From contig JAAFKE010000032.1 in NCBI GenBank assembly GCA_013298215.1, positions 1 to 43,539 on the forward strand: 43,539 nt of DNA, written 5' to 3'. Within the stretch, counting starts at the first letter, position 1; every line of letters begins with the position of its first letter. This DNA comes from Cytophagales bacterium. Its GTDB lineage: Bacteria; Bacteroidota; Bacteroidia; Cytophagales; Spirosomataceae. The position numbers and the translations under genes were made by a program. Positions 16,011 through 24,632 of the stretch are shown piece after piece. The notes below the pieces were generated by a model. That model was not told the origin of the DNA and made no database searches. It was given only the letters and a program-made list of their open reading frames with translations.

Positions 16011-16025
16011 GAGATTCGAATGATT

Positions 16026-16424
16026 TTAATAAACGTAACAGAGAACCTCACCACCCACGTTGAGCACCCGCGCTTCCTTATCCGTCATTACGCCCTTAGA
16101 GGTCGAAATGATTGAGATTCCGAGTCCGTTTAGAATGCGCGGTATCTCAGTAGAACCAGCGTACTTTCGCAAGCCAGGACGACTCACGCGCTGGAGATCC
16201 ACGATAGCGGATTGCTTGGTAACGGGATTGTACTTCAATGCTATCTTAATAGTACCTTGCACACCTTCATCGTCGAATTTATAGTTCTGGATGAACCCCT
16301 TTTCGAAAAGAACTTTCGTAATTTCCTTTTTTACATTGGACGATGGAATCTCAACGATCCTATGTTTTGCCTTGATGGCATTTCTGATTCGAGTCAGGTA
16401 GTCTGCTATTGGATCAGTTGTCAT
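16026..16424 (-). CDS. rpsH: Ribosomal protein S8
   Basis: A 132-residue S8, a primary 16S binder that in Escherichia coli also represses the spc operon. It starts MTTDPIADYLTRIRNAIKAKH. The C-terminal signature GLGISIISTSKGVMTDKEARVLNVGGEVLCYVY is intact. It follows rpsN after a 68-base gap, long for this operon, which contains a perfect -7 promoter box. Confidence 0.97.
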   Translation of the reverse strand: MTTDPIADYLTRIRNAIKAKHRIVEIPSSNVKKEITKVLFEKGFIQNYKFDDEGVQGTIKIALKYNPVTKQSAIVDLQRVSRPGLRKYAGSTEIPRILNGLGISIISTSKGVMTDKEARVLNVGGEVLCYVY

Positions 16425-16459
16425 TGCTTAATCTATTTGTTGCATCCTTTAACGGGACG

Positions 16460-16467
16460 CAAAATTA
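16460..16467 (-). promoter_or_regulatory. Possible internal promoter (-7 box) before rpsH
   Basis: The minus strand reads TAATTTTG, a perfect TAnnTTTG, 35 bases upstream of the rpsH start in the rpsN-rpsH gap. The expected -33 position holds only a T run, so the match is half a promoter. Confidence 0.35.
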
Positions 16468-16492
16468 CAAAAATCAAATCAGAAAAAAAAGT

Positions 16493-16762
16493 TTACCAAC
16501 TTGCCTTGGTAATGCCTGGTATCTTTCCCATTGAGGCTAACTCCCGGAAAACTACTCTACACACTCCAAATTTACGCATATATCCGCGAGGGCGGCCTGT
16601 GAGCTTACAACGGTTGTGAAGCCGGACAGGCGAAGCATTTCGAGGCAATTTATCAAGACCTTCATAATCTCCTGCTGCTTTTAAGGCTTCCCTCTTCGTA
16701 GCATACCTATCGACGGCCTTCTGTCTTTTTAATTCTCTCGCTTTTACCGATTCTTTTGCCAT
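16493..16762 (-). CDS. rpsN: Ribosomal protein S14 (zinc-free, long form)
   Basis: An 89-residue S14 of the small-subunit head. It starts [27 protein letters not shown] and ends with the signature [40 protein letters not shown]. This is the longer form with two remaining cysteines and no CxxC zinc motif. It lies 26 bases after rplE. Confidence 0.97.
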   Translation of the reverse strand: MAKESVKARELKRQKAVDRYATKREALKAAGDYEGLDKLPRNASPVRLHNRCKLTGRPRGYMRKFGVCRVVFRELASMGKIPGITKASW

Positions 16763-16788
16763 TTTCTTATGTAGAATTACCTATTGAA

Positions 16789-17343
16789 TCAATTCTTTGA
16801 ATTTGCAAACGGCATTCCGAATGCTTTGAGTAGTTCAAAACCCTCCTCGTCGGTTTTCGCAGTTGTCACAAACGTAATGTCCATACCAGTAATGCGGTTA
16901 ATTTTTTCGATGCTGATTTCAGGGAAGATGATCTGCTCTTTCACACCAAATGTATAATTGCCGCGTCCATCGAATCCCTTGTCGCTGATACCCTTGAAGT
17001 CTCTCACGCGGGGTAGTGCAATGGCGGTGAGACGATCCAAAAACTCGAACATCATATCTCCACGAAGCGTAACTTTGGCGCCGATTGGCATATTCTCGCG
17101 CAACTTAAAGTTAGAAACCGCTTTCTTTGATATGGTTGCAACTGCCCGCTGACCGGTAATGGTGGTGAGCTCTTCTACACCCTGATCTACCAACTTCTTG
17201 TCGGCTGTTGCCGCGCCGATACCCTTATTGAGAACAATCTTAACGAGGCGTGGTACTTGCATGACCGACTTGTAACCGAATTTTGTATTCAGTTCGGGTG
17301 CAATCTCAGCTGCGTATTTTTCTTTTAATCTCGGCTTTGCCAT
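16789..17343 (-). CDS. rplE: Ribosomal protein L5
   Basis: A 184-residue L5, part of the 5S rRNA complex, contacting P-site tRNA. I place the start at 17343 ([26 protein letters not shown]) because this fits family length. An in-frame ATG ten codons upstream would add residues not seen in L5. Landmarks are [33 protein letters not shown] and the end [28 protein letters not shown]. It is 44 bases after rplX. Confidence 0.96.
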   Translation of the reverse strand: MAKPRLKEKYAAEIAPELNTKFGYKSVMQVPRLVKIVLNKGIGAATADKKLVDQGVEELTTITGQRAVATISKKAVSNFKLRENMPIGAKVTLRGDMMFEFLDRLTAIALPRVRDFKGISDKGFDGRGNYTFGVKEQIIFPEISIEKINRITGMDITFVTTAKTDEEGFELLKAFGMPFANSKN

Positions 17344-17387
17344 TGTATTAAATTTTGCTTTCGTTGATTCCAACCAACGGGTAAAAA

Positions 17388-17726
17388 TTAGATAAACTCT
17401 CCAGTCTTCTTCGAGAACCGCTGCAACTTATTGTCTGCATTGAGTTTGCGCCCAGTACGAACCGCATCACCAGTTTTAGGATCAATAACTTTTAGGTTAC
17501 TCAGGTGAATCGACCCCTCGGTTTGCTCCAAACGACCCTGCGGATTCTGCGAGTTTGGCTTAATGTGTTTGGTAATCATGTTAGCACCCTCCACAATTGC
17601 GCGGTTTTTGTCTACCAACACCTTCTTTATCACGCCGCTCAACCCCTTAGAGTTTCCAGCTATAACCATAACCTTGTCGCCCGAGCGAACATGAAGTTTT
17701 GGCTGTTTGTTAAGTCTTCTTTCCAT
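17388..17726 (-). CDS. rplX: Ribosomal protein L24
   Basis: A 112-residue L24, an assembly initiator of the large subunit with an N-terminal KOW motif ([28 protein letters not shown], about 9-36). [36 protein letters not shown] segment follows. Its length is normal. It lies 4 bases after rplN. Confidence 0.97.
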   Translation of the reverse strand: MERRLNKQPKLHVRSGDKVMVIAGNSKGLSGVIKKVLVDKNRAIVEGANMITKHIKPNSQNPQGRLEQTEGSIHLSNLKVIDPKTGDAVRTGRKLNADNKLQRFSKKTGEFI

Positions 17727-17730
17727 TTTC

Positions 17731-18099
17731 TTAAAGTACTTCAGGGGCTAATGAAACGATTTTCATGAACTGTTTTTCGCGCAACTCACGGGCAACTGGG
17801 CCAAAGATACGCGTCGCCCTTGGCTCATCGTTGTTGTTTAGCAAAACAACTGCATTATCTTCAAACCGAATATACGAACCATCTTTGCGACGTATTTCTT
17901 TACGAGTCCGAACCACAACTGCCTTTGAAACAGTACCTTTTTTTACATTGCCCGACGAAATGGCTGCCTTCACAGTTACCACAACCTTGTCGCCAACGGA
18001 AGCGTAACGTCTTTTCGTGCCGCCTAAAACCCGGATAACGAGGACTTCTTTCGCACCGCTGTTATCGGCTACTGTTAATCTTGATTCCTGTTGTACCAT
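17731..18099 (-). CDS. rplN: Ribosomal protein L14
   Basis: A 122-residue L14 at the subunit interface. I use the ATG at 18099 ([27 protein letters not shown]). The frame stays open ten codons further upstream, but those residues are not part of L14. The end [24 protein letters not shown] is typical. It lies 52 bases after rpsQ. Confidence 0.96.
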   Translation of the reverse strand: MVQQESRLTVADNSGAKEVLVIRVLGGTKRRYASVGDKVVVTVKAAISSGNVKKGTVSKAVVVRTRKEIRRKDGSYIRFEDNAVVLLNNNDEPRATRIFGPVARELREKQFMKIVSLAPEVL

Positions 18100-18151
18100 T
18101 GTATTAGTATAAAACCTCGGTTGTAGCAACCAAGCTGAGTTACTTAATTAA

Positions 18152-18424
18152 TTATTTGGCGCGCTCGAGTATTTCTACTAATCTCCAACGCTTATTTTTG
18201 CTTAGTGGCCGAGTCTCCATGATCTTAACCGTATCGCCGATGCCACAAGTGTTAGCTTCATCGTGAGCCATTAGCTTCGTGGTCCGAATCATGAACTTAC
18301 CGTAAATTGGGTGCTTCACTTTCCGATCGACCGCTACGGTAATCGACTTCTCCATTTTGTTGCTAACAACCGTACCAACGCGTTCCTTTCTAAGGTTTCT
18401 CTCTAATTCTTCTGCTGACTCCAT
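18152..18424 (-). CDS. rpsQ: Ribosomal protein S17
   Basis: A 90-residue S17, a primary 16S binder with an OB fold. The first twelve residues ([12 protein letters not shown]) are an acidic leader. The core then runs [46 protein letters not shown], followed by [25 protein letters not shown]. It is 34 bases after rpmC. Confidence 0.96.
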   Translation of the reverse strand: MESAEELERNLRKERVGTVVSNKMEKSITVAVDRKVKHPIYGKFMIRTTKLMAHDEANTCGIGDTVKIMETRPLSKNKRWRLVEILERAK

Positions 18425-18458
18425 TGTGTCAAAAATTTAGCTTCTATGTGTGAATCAA

Positions 18459-18659
18459 CTAATTTGCGGCTGAGCGAGAACGGACTGATATTTCCGTTAG
18501 CAAACGCGCGATAAGGCGGCGTGTATGGCGGATACGCATCGGATTCTCAATGGGCGAGATTGCATGGGCAAACTTCAATTTGAGAAGCCTATCTCTTTCT
18601 TGAACAACTTGCAATTCCAGTTGCTCTGCGGCTAATGCCTTGATTTCGGTATTTTTCAT
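18459..18659 (-). CDS. rpmC: Ribosomal protein L29
   Basis: A 66-residue, mostly helical L29 at the tunnel exit beside L23. It contains the ELELQVVQERDRLLKLKFAHA-like segment EQLELQVVQERDRLLKLKF and IENPMRIRHTRRLIARLLTEI. The length is typical. It lies 60 bases after rplP, one of the longer gaps in this part of the operon. Confidence 0.95.
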   Translation of the reverse strand: MKNTEIKALAAEQLELQVVQERDRLLKLKFAHAISPIENPMRIRHTRRLIARLLTEISVRSRSAAN

Positions 18660-18719
18660 TACTTTAATGTATTTCGAGTTCGTTGCTTGGTATTACTTCT
18701 TGCGAAATATTTCAAATAT

Positions 18720-19154
18720 TTATTCGGCAACTTCTTGGTAATCCCTGCGAACAACAAATTTTGTCTTCACTGGTAATTTTTGCGCCGCCAACCGCAATGC
18801 CTCATTGGCTAAATCTAAGGGTACGCCAGTGGCTTCAAATAATATGGTACCAGCTTTTATCGGTGCAACCCAGAACTCAGGTGCTCCCTTACCTTTACCC
18901 ATACGTACTTCAAGCGGTTTCTTGGTCACTGGCTTATCTGGGAATATACGAATCCAGACTTGTCCCTCACGCTTCATAGCCCGAGTAACCGAAATACGAG
19001 CAGCCTCTATTTGGCGCGCAGTTATTTCGCCTGGCTCCACCGCCTTGATGGCGAAAGTACCGAAAGCAATTTCGTGACCCCGCGAAGCAATCATGTGCTG
19101 AGAGCCTTTTCCTTTTTGCTGCTTGCGAAACTTTGTTCTCTTAGGTTGTAACAT
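18720..19154 (-). CDS. rplP: Ribosomal protein L16
   Basis: A 144-residue L16, which helps organise the A-site region of the large subunit. It starts [17 protein letters not shown] and contains the signature segments [35 protein letters not shown] and [43 protein letters not shown]. Its length is normal. It lies 41 bases after rpsC. Confidence 0.97.
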   Translation of the reverse strand: MLQPKRTKFRKQQKGKGSQHMIASRGHEIAFGTFAIKAVEPGEITARQIEAARISVTRAMKREGQVWIRIFPDKPVTKKPLEVRMGKGKGAPEFWVAPIKAGTILFEATGVPLDLANEALRLAAQKLPVKTKFVVRRDYQEVAE

Positions 19155-19195
19155 AACTCTCTATTTTTGTGAACTCAAATGCGAGTCCAAAATTA

Positions 19196-20071
19196 TTATC
19201 TACGATTATTATTACCGCCTCTGGCACCAGGACCACCACTGTTGTTGGTACGCTTCTTGTCGCCACCACCAGTGCCGCCACGGTTAGCATCTCCGCCGCC
19301 GTCTCTGCGGTTATCTCTTCCACCGCCTTTACGGTCGCCGCCTCGGTCTCCACCACGACGATCTCCGCCTCGGTCAGCTCCTCTTTCGCCGCGCTCACCC
19401 GCCGCTTGGGCGTTCTGCCCGCCTACGAGCGGAGATAAATCACGTTTGCCAAAGACCTCGCCTTTGAATATCCAAACCTTTATTCCTATTTTACCATAAA
19501 CAGTAAGTGCCTCCGAGATGGCGTAATCAATGTCGGCGCGTAAAGTGTGTAGGGGTACTCTTCCCTCTTTGTACTCCTCAGTTCTGGCCATTTCTGCGCC
19601 AGCCAAACGGCCAGACAAACGAACTTTTATACCCTGAGCACCAACCCTCATCGAAGATGATATGGCTTGCTTCATGGCGCGACGGTAAGAGATACGCGCC
19701 TCTAATTGTTGCGCAACCGACTCACCTACTAATTTAGCATCCATCTCTGGACGTTTGATCTCATAGATATTGATCTGGACGTCCTTGTTGGTGATCTTCT
19801 TTAGCTCTTCCTTTATTTTATCTACCTCGTTGCCACCCTTACCAATAACAACGCCTGGACGTGCAGTGTGGATGGTGAGTGTTATTCTCTTTAAGGTTCG
19901 CTCGATAACCACGCGGGCGATCGAACCTTTCGGAATACGCGCTTGGATGTATTTGCGTATCTTCTCGTCTTCTACTAATTTATTGGCAAATTCCTTACCA
20001 CCGTACCAGTTAGACTCCCAACCTCTAACAATTCCGAGTCTAAACCCTATCGGATTAACTTTTTGTCCCAT
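19196..20071 (-). CDS. rpsC: Ribosomal protein S3 with Gly/Arg-rich C-terminal tail
   Basis: Residues 1-215 are a standard S3: [14 protein letters not shown] at the start, a KH domain with VIGKGGNEV (75-83), and the C-terminal S3 domain with [19 protein letters not shown] and [26 protein letters not shown]3 shapes the mRNA entry tunnel and helps unwind mRNA. Typical length is 210-240; this protein has 291. Residues 219-291 (about 19199-19417) are a low-complexity tail of Gly, Arg, Asp and Asn with repeated RGGDR units. The frame is clean up to the stop, and the tail is encoded by GC-rich repeated triplets. Confidence 0.96.
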   Translation of the reverse strand: MGQKVNPIGFRLGIVRGWESNWYGGKEFANKLVEDEKIRKYIQARIPKGSIARVVIERTLKRITLTIHTARPGVVIGKGGNEVDKIKEELKKITNKDVQINIYEIKRPEMDAKLVGESVAQQLEARISYRRAMKQAISSSMRVGAQGIKVRLSGRLAGAEMARTEEYKEGRVPLHTLRADIDYAISEALTVYGKIGIKVWIFKGEVFGKRDLSPLVGGQNAQAAGERGERGADRGGDRRGGDRGGDRKGGGRDNRRDGGGDANRGGTGGGDKKRTNNSGGPGARGGNNNRR

Positions 20072-20084
20072 TAGTATTATCTTA

Positions 20085-20471
20085 TCAGTTAGCCGATTTT
20101 TCTACACTTGTTTCCATTACTACCTCATCGGCTACGTTATTGACCACCAATGTTATGTGGTTGGAACGCTTGCGAATGCGGTGGGCGCGACCTTGCGGAG
20201 CTGGTCTCAATCTTTTCAGCATTGTTCCACAGTCTATAAAGACGGTAGAAACCACTAAATCCGCATCCTCGAGTTTAACCCCGTCGTTTTTTTGTTGCCA
20301 ATTTGCGACCGCCGACAACAACACTTTGCGCAGAACGGGTGCAGCAGCCTGGGGCTGAAACTGCAAAATAGCTAATGCACGGCTTACGCGCTGTCCTCTA
20401 ATCATGTCGGCCACTAAACGCATCTTGCGAGGCGATGTAGGTACATTTCTTAGTATTGCTCTTGCTTCCAT
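20085..20471 (-). CDS. rplV: Ribosomal protein L22
   Basis: A 128-residue L22, whose long hairpin lines the exit tunnel. Landmarks are [39 protein letters not shown] and the loop/end [28 protein letters not shown]. The C-terminus has about ten extra residues. It lies 6 bases after rpsS. Confidence 0.97.
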   Translation of the reverse strand: MEARAILRNVPTSPRKMRLVADMIRGQRVSRALAILQFQPQAAAPVLRKVLLSAVANWQQKNDGVKLEDADLVVSTVFIDCGTMLKRLRPAPQGRAHRIRKRSNHITLVVNNVADEVVMETSVEKSAN

Positions 20472-20477
20472 TTAATA

Positions 20478-20756
20478 TTAGCGTTTACCTTTGTCTTTTT
20501 TTGCAACGTGTCCACGGAAATTACGCGTGGGCGAGAATTCACCGAGTTTATGACCTACCATGTTCTCAGTTACATAAACTGGAATGAACTTGTTACCATT
20601 GTGAACGGCAAAAGTGTGTCCGATAAAATCAGGGGAAATCATTGAACGTCTCGACCAAGTTTTGATGACTGACTTCTTTCCTGACTGGTTCTGGATAACA
20701 ATTTTACCCATCAATCGGTAATCTATGTATGGTCCTTTCTTTAGTGAACGTGCCAT
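20478..20756 (-). CDS. rpsS: Ribosomal protein S19
   Basis: A 92-residue S19 of the small-subunit head, which forms a pair with S13. It starts [19 protein letters not shown] and contains the signature [52 protein letters not shown]. It lies 7 bases after rplB. Confidence 0.97.
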   Translation of the reverse strand: MARSLKKGPYIDYRLMGKIVIQNQSGKKSVIKTWSRRSMISPDFIGHTFAVHNGNKFIPVYVTENMVGHKLGEFSPTRNFRGHVAKKDKGKR

Positions 20757-20763
20757 TTATTGT

Positions 20764-21588
20764 TTATTTTTTCCTCTTGCTGATTATTAAACGGTCAGAA
20801 TACTTGTTGGGTGTACGCGTCTTTTTTCCTTTTGCGTACAAACCTGTGCGTGAGCGTGGGTGACCACCAGATGCCCGACCTTCGCCTCCTCCCATTGGGT
20901 GATCGACTGGGTTCATTGCTACGCCCCTAACCCGTGGAGTGCGGCCCAACCAACGGTTACGACCTGCTTTTCCGAGTGTAACGTTCATGTGGTCTGAGTT
21001 TGAAACCGAACCCACTGTGGCTACACAAGTAGAAAGTATCATTCTCATTTCGCCCGATGGCATCTTGATTACGGCATACTTACCATCACGTGCCACGAGT
21101 TGTGCGTATGTTCCAGCACTGCGAACCAACTGGCCTCCTTTACCTAAGTGTAGCTCAACATTGTGTACGATCGTACCAATTGGCATACTCTTGAGCGGTA
21201 GCGAGTTTCCGATTTCGGGAGCTACATCGTTGCCAGATATTACCACCTGACCAACTTTTATTCCTTGCGGAGCAATAATGTAGCGCTTCTCACCATCTTC
21301 ATACTGCACCAATGAAATTCGGGCTGAACGATTCGGATCGTATTCGACCGACAGAACCGTTGCTGGCATATCGGGTTTATTGCGCTTGAAATCAATGATC
21401 CGGTATCTACGCTTGTGTCCTCCACCGATGTAGCGCATCGTCCGACGACCCTGACTGTTGCGTCCACCCGTCCTTTTGATGGGTTCGAGCAAGCTTCTTT
21501 CAGGTTTATCGGTAGTGATTTCCTCAAACGTAGGAGCGATCCTAAATCGCTGCCCTGGCGTTACTGGTTTTAACTGTCTTACTCCCAT
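20764..21588 (-). CDS. rplB: Ribosomal protein L2
   Basis: A 274-residue L2, needed for subunit joining and peptidyl transferase structure. Landmarks are [31 protein letters not shown], the [30 protein letters not shown] segment, and the peptidyl-transferase proximal [18 protein letters not shown] with its conserved His. Its length is standard. It lies 54 bases after rplW. Confidence 0.98.
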   Translation of the reverse strand: MGVRQLKPVTPGQRFRIAPTFEEITTDKPERSLLEPIKRTGGRNSQGRRTMRYIGGGHKRRYRIIDFKRNKPDMPATVLSVEYDPNRSARISLVQYEDGEKRYIIAPQGIKVGQVVISGNDVAPEIGNSLPLKSMPIGTIVHNVELHLGKGGQLVRSAGTYAQLVARDGKYAVIKMPSGEMRMILSTCVATVGSVSNSDHMNVTLGKAGRNRWLGRTPRVRGVAMNPVDHPMGGGEGRASGGHPRSRTGLYAKGKKTRTPNKYSDRLIISKRKK

Positions 21589-21642
21589 TGCTTTATACTC
21601 TATTTACATGGCAACCAACTTTGGGTTGGTCGTCGTTAGGTC

Positions 21643-21930
21643 TTAAACTTCTCCGTATATGTCAATAACTTCGCCTTCTGCCACCGTTACGATTGCCTTC
21701 TTGATAGTCGATGTAAAGCCGATCGAAGCACGCTTCTTGCTGGCACGCGACTTTTTCTTACCAATGCTGCGCATCGTCTGAACATCCTTCACTGTAACAC
21801 CGTAGAGCCTTTCGACTGCTTTTTGTATTTCAATTTTGTTGGACTTCAGTTCGACCTCAAAACCGTATTTACCAATTTTGTTGAGGTCTGTCATTTTTTC
21901 CGTTAGTATCGGTCTTTTCAGTACGCTCAT
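21643..21930 (-). CDS. rplW: Ribosomal protein L23
   Basis: A 95-residue L23, the docking site at the tunnel exit for trigger factor and SRP. It starts MSVLKRPILTEKMTDLNKIGKYGFEV and has NKIEIQKAVERLYGVTVKDVQTM. Its length is normal. It lies 4 bases after rplD. Confidence 0.97.
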   Translation of the reverse strand: MSVLKRPILTEKMTDLNKIGKYGFEVELKSNKIEIQKAVERLYGVTVKDVQTMRSIGKKKSRASKKRASIGFTSTIKKAIVTVAEGEVIDIYGEV

Positions 21931-21934
21931 GGTC

Positions 21935-22564
21935 TTACTTATTCAGAAGGGTTTCTAATTTAGATACTGCATTCTCGCAAATCAACAACTGCTCGGCGTT
22001 TATCATTTGATAAACATTTACTGAGTCGGCTGATGTTATTCCAACCTTTGGTATGTTGCGGCCAGACAGGTAAACATTGTCGTTGTGATCGGCAAGGATC
22101 AAAAGCGTTTTCTTACCCGTCATTTCCAGTGCCTTCAACATGGCCAAATATGACTTTGTCCTCGGAGCGTCGAACGAAAAATCTTCGATCACCGATATGT
22201 TACTCGACTGCGCCCTCGACGAAAGAATCGACTTACGAGCCAGTGACTTAACTTTCTTATTCAGTTTGAAACTGTAATCGCGGGGTACTGGTCCGAAAAC
22301 ACGACCACCACCTACGAACATCGGCGACTTGATACTGCCTGCTCGCGCGCCGCCAGTTCCTTTTTGTTTTTTAATCTTGCGAGTCGAATAAGAAACCTCG
22401 GCTCTTTGCTTCGACTTGTGAGTTCCTTGACGTTGGTTTGCTAAGTATTGCTTAACCGACAGATATACAACGTGTTCGTTTGGCTCAATGCCGAATATAT
22501 CGGCCGACAGTGTGACGGTACGACCCGTCTCCTTGCCCTCAATATTTATAACTGATAGTTCCAT
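21935..22564 (-). CDS. rplD: Ribosomal protein L4
   Basis: A 209-residue L4. Its internal loop reaches the exit tunnel: KQRAEVSYSTRKIKKQKGTGGARAGSIKSPMFVGGGRVFGP (about 53-95). In Escherichia coli L4 also represses the S10 operon; whether it does here is unknown. Its length is normal. It lies 7 bases after rplC. Confidence 0.97.
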   Translation of the reverse strand: MELSVINIEGKETGRTVTLSADIFGIEPNEHVVYLSVKQYLANQRQGTHKSKQRAEVSYSTRKIKKQKGTGGARAGSIKSPMFVGGGRVFGPVPRDYSFKLNKKVKSLARKSILSSRAQSSNISVIEDFSFDAPRTKSYLAMLKALEMTGKKTLLILADHNDNVYLSGRNIPKVGITSADSVNVYQMINAEQLLICENAVSKLETLLNK

Positions 22565-22571
22565 GATTATC

Positions 22572-23192
22572 CTATTTCTCGATCAATACGTAAGAATTTT
22601 TTGAACCTGGAACCGATCCGCTAATCACGATAACGTTCTGCTCAGGGTACACCTTCAAAACTCTTAGGTTTTGAACCTTAACTCTGTTGCCACCCATGCG
22701 GCCACCCATGCGGATGCCTTTGAATACCCGTGAAGGAAATGAGCAAGCACCAATCGAACCTGGCGCACGACCACGGTTGTGTTGTCCGTGCGTTTGGCCA
22801 CCAACTCCCGCAAAATTGTGACGCTTCACAACTCCTTGAAAACCGCGTCCTTTTACCGTTCCGACCACATCCACGAAGTTGCCTTCTTGAAATATGTCAG
22901 CTACTTCCAGCACCTGACCCAAAGTTACATCGGTAGTAAATTTCTTGAATTCTACGACTTTGCGCTTTGGAGCAGTACTCGCTTTCTTGAAGTGACCAAT
23001 CAGCGGGTTAGTTGTATTCTTCTCTTTTTTATCATCGAAACCGATCTGAATGGCAGAGTAGCCATCGTTGTCGTCGGTCTTGACCTGCGTAACTACGCAA
23101 GGGCCAGCCTGAATAACTGTACATGCCAGAGCCTGCCCGTCCGCATTGTACAAACTAGTCATACCGATTTTTTTACCAATTAATCCAGACAT
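22572..23192 (-). CDS. rplC: Ribosomal protein L3, first gene of the cluster
   Basis: A 206-residue L3, an early-assembly protein near the peptidyl transferase centre. It starts [26 protein letters not shown], with [35 protein letters not shown] in the centre. In most bacteria rpsJ precedes it; here the upstream gene is a polyprenyl synthetase and no S10 coding sequence fits in the gap. A well-formed promoter lies 48 bases upstream, so rplC is probably the first gene of the ribosomal transcript. Confidence 0.97.
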   Translation of the reverse strand: MSGLIGKKIGMTSLYNADGQALACTVIQAGPCVVTQVKTDDNDGYSAIQIGFDDKKEKNTTNPLIGHFKKASTAPKRKVVEFKKFTTDVTLGQVLEVADIFQEGNFVDVVGTVKGRGFQGVVKRHNFAGVGGQTHGQHNRGRAPGSIGACSFPSRVFKGIRMGGRMGGNRVKVQNLRVLKVYPEQNVIVISGSVPGSKNSYVLIEK

Positions 23193-23239
23193 TTTTTCTT
23201 TTTTATCAGCAGGTGAAACTTACATTTTAATTCGGAGTG

Positions 23240-23273
23240 CAAAGGTAAGGATTTTACTATTTGCTCCGACAAA
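23240..23273 (-). promoter_or_regulatory. Main promoter of the S10-spc-alpha cluster
   Basis: On the minus strand TTTG (23270-23273), a 22-base spacer and TACCTTTG (23240-23247) match the Bacteroidetes consensus TTTG-N19-23-TAnnTTTG. It lies about 48 bases before the rplC start and downstream of the hairpin at 23299-23330. Confidence 0.75.
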
Positions 23274-23298
23274 ATAAGCCGAAAATATTTTTGAAACA

Positions 23299-23330
23299 AA
23301 AAGGTCAGATGTGGGGACACCTGACCTTTT
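23299..23330 (-). terminator. Terminator hairpin upstream of the ribosomal promoter
   Basis: AAAAGGTCAG and CTGACCTTTT pair perfectly. Inside, GTGT/ACAT can add four pairs with one wobble around a CCCC loop. On the minus strand TTTTTG follows, fitting intrinsic termination of transcripts coming from the polyprenyl synthetase side or from the candidate RNA described separately. Confidence 0.8.
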
Positions 23331-23452
23331 AATACTTGGGCAAACTTAGCTTGCTCGGTACCTAAGCCAGATGTGGTTTCTTTTCAGACCTTCACCTTAA
23401 CTATATCTAAAATGCGTTTAGAAATTTTCTTTCACGCCTTGTTCTCAATTCG
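23299..23452 (-). ncRNA. Candidate leader/small RNA with terminator-antiterminator potential
   Basis: A promoter-like TTG-N20-CAACTTTG (minus strand, 23459-23489) precedes about 150 bases without an open frame, ending in the terminator at 23299-23330. The segment can form a GCGU/ACGC-closed hairpin and a CUUAG/CUAAG hairpin. The motif CCACATCTG occurs twice, once in the terminator's distal arm and once about 60 bases upstream. The upstream copy can pair with the terminator's proximal arm (seven contiguous pairs, one wobble), which would prevent the terminator. I match it to no known RNA family. It may equally be just the 3' untranslated region of the synthetase gene. Confidence 0.4.
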
Positions 23453-23458
23453 GGACTG

Positions 23459-23489
23459 CAAAGTTGGGCATTTAATTTTTATTCTGCAA
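23459..23489 (-). promoter_or_regulatory. Promoter-like pair upstream of the candidate RNA
   Basis: On the minus strand TTG (23487-23489), a 20-base spacer and CAACTTTG (23459-23466) resemble a Bacteroidetes promoter with one mismatch in the -7 box. Confidence 0.35.
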
Positions 23490-23559
23490 CTGCTTCTAAG
23501 AAATACTTGTCGTTTTTGGTAAAATATTTTGCCGTCTATAAACCTATCCACTCCAATGT

Positions 23560-24537
23560 TCAATTTTCGCGCTCGATCAACTGGCGGGCAAATGCCATGA
23601 GCACTTCTTTTTGGGCGGTGTTTGCTGGGGACGGGAGTTGCCCAAGGGCATCGAACCCAGTTTGAAAGTACGCATCAATCTTAGCCTCAGTGAGGGCTCG
23701 CATGTCCAGGCTTTCATATATATTGGTAATAGCTTTTACTTTCTCGGCTTTGTCGAAGGTCGTTTGGTTGAGCCAGTGCGTCAGGGTCTCTTTGGTTTGC
23801 CCCGATGCCCGGTCGAGTGCTTCGATGAGTAAAAAGGTTTTTTTGTTCGAGATTATGTCACCACCAACCTGCTTACCAAATTTTTCGGGGTCGCCGTACA
23901 CGTCCAACAGGTCGTCTTTGAGCTGAAAACCCAGCCCCATGTTCACGCCCGCATCGTAGAGCAACCGACACGAGGCCGCGTCTGCGCCCGCCAATATGCC
24001 GCCCAGCTCGAGGGCGTAGCCTAACAACACGGACGTTTTGAGGCGAATCATGTTGATGTACTCATCCTCGGTCACGTCCCAGCGGGTTTCAAAATTCATG
24101 TCTAACTGCTGTCCCTCACAGACCTCGGCTGCCGTTCGGTTGAAACGCGCCAATATTTGAGGCAGTCGTTCGGGACTTGCGGCGAGCATCAGCTGGTATG
24201 CCTGCACGAGCATAACGTCGCCCGAGAGAATGGCCACGTTGGCGTTCCATTTTTCGTGAACGGTGGCTTGGCCACGCCTCAGCGGAGCGCAGTCCATGAT
24301 GTCGTCGTGCATGAGTGTGAAATTATGAAACACCTCCACCGCAATGGCGGGCTTGAGGAAGGCCCGCCATTGGTCTGTATATAAGGATGCCGACAGCAGG
24401 GTGAGCATGGGCCTGAGCCGTTTGCCCCCCAAAGACATAATGTAGCTGATAGGATCGTAAAGTTCGGCGGGGTGTTTGCCGTACTGGGTTGTCTCGATTT
24501 CGGTTTGTAGGGCTTTAAATATTTCTTTCGGGTTCAT
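23560..24537 (-). CDS. Polyprenyl synthetase (trans-isoprenyl diphosphate synthase)
   Basis: A 325-residue all-helical prenyl transferase that joins isopentenyl diphosphate to an allylic diphosphate, giving FPP, GGPP or a longer chain for quinones, carotenoids or undecaprenyl lipids. The first aspartate-rich motif DDIMD is at 78-82 with RRGQ following. GGKRLRP (37-43) binds diphosphate, and the second motif DDLLD is near residue 211 in LKDDLLDVYGD. Both motifs are intact. Chain length cannot be called safely. It lies 95 bases after the DUF1080 gene on the same strand and has its own -7 box. Confidence 0.9.
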   Translation of the reverse strand: MNPKEIFKALQTEIETTQYGKHPAELYDPISYIMSLGGKRLRPMLTLLSASLYTDQWRAFLKPAIAVEVFHNFTLMHDDIMDCAPLRRGQATVHEKWNANVAILSGDVMLVQAYQLMLAASPERLPQILARFNRTAAEVCEGQQLDMNFETRWDVTEDEYINMIRLKTSVLLGYALELGGILAGADAASCRLLYDAGVNMGLGFQLKDDLLDVYGDPEKFGKQVGGDIISNKKTFLLIEALDRASGQTKETLTHWLNQTTFDKAEKVKAITNIYESLDMRALTEAKIDAYFQTGFDALGQLPSPANTAQKEVLMAFARQLIEREN

Positions 24538-24553
24538 GCAATATTCTTTGCGG

Positions 24554-24561
24554 CAAAAATA
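24554..24561 (-). promoter_or_regulatory. -7 promoter box of the polyprenyl synthetase gene
   Basis: The minus strand reads TATTTTTG (TAnnTTTG) 16 bases before the start codon. No clear -33 TTTG accompanies it, and the 5' leader would be very short. Confidence 0.4.
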
Positions 24562-24632
24562 CGAATTTTAGTCCCTGAATTAATATTTTGTTCGAGGACT
24601 TCATTGAAAAACTCACAGCATCACCAATAACC

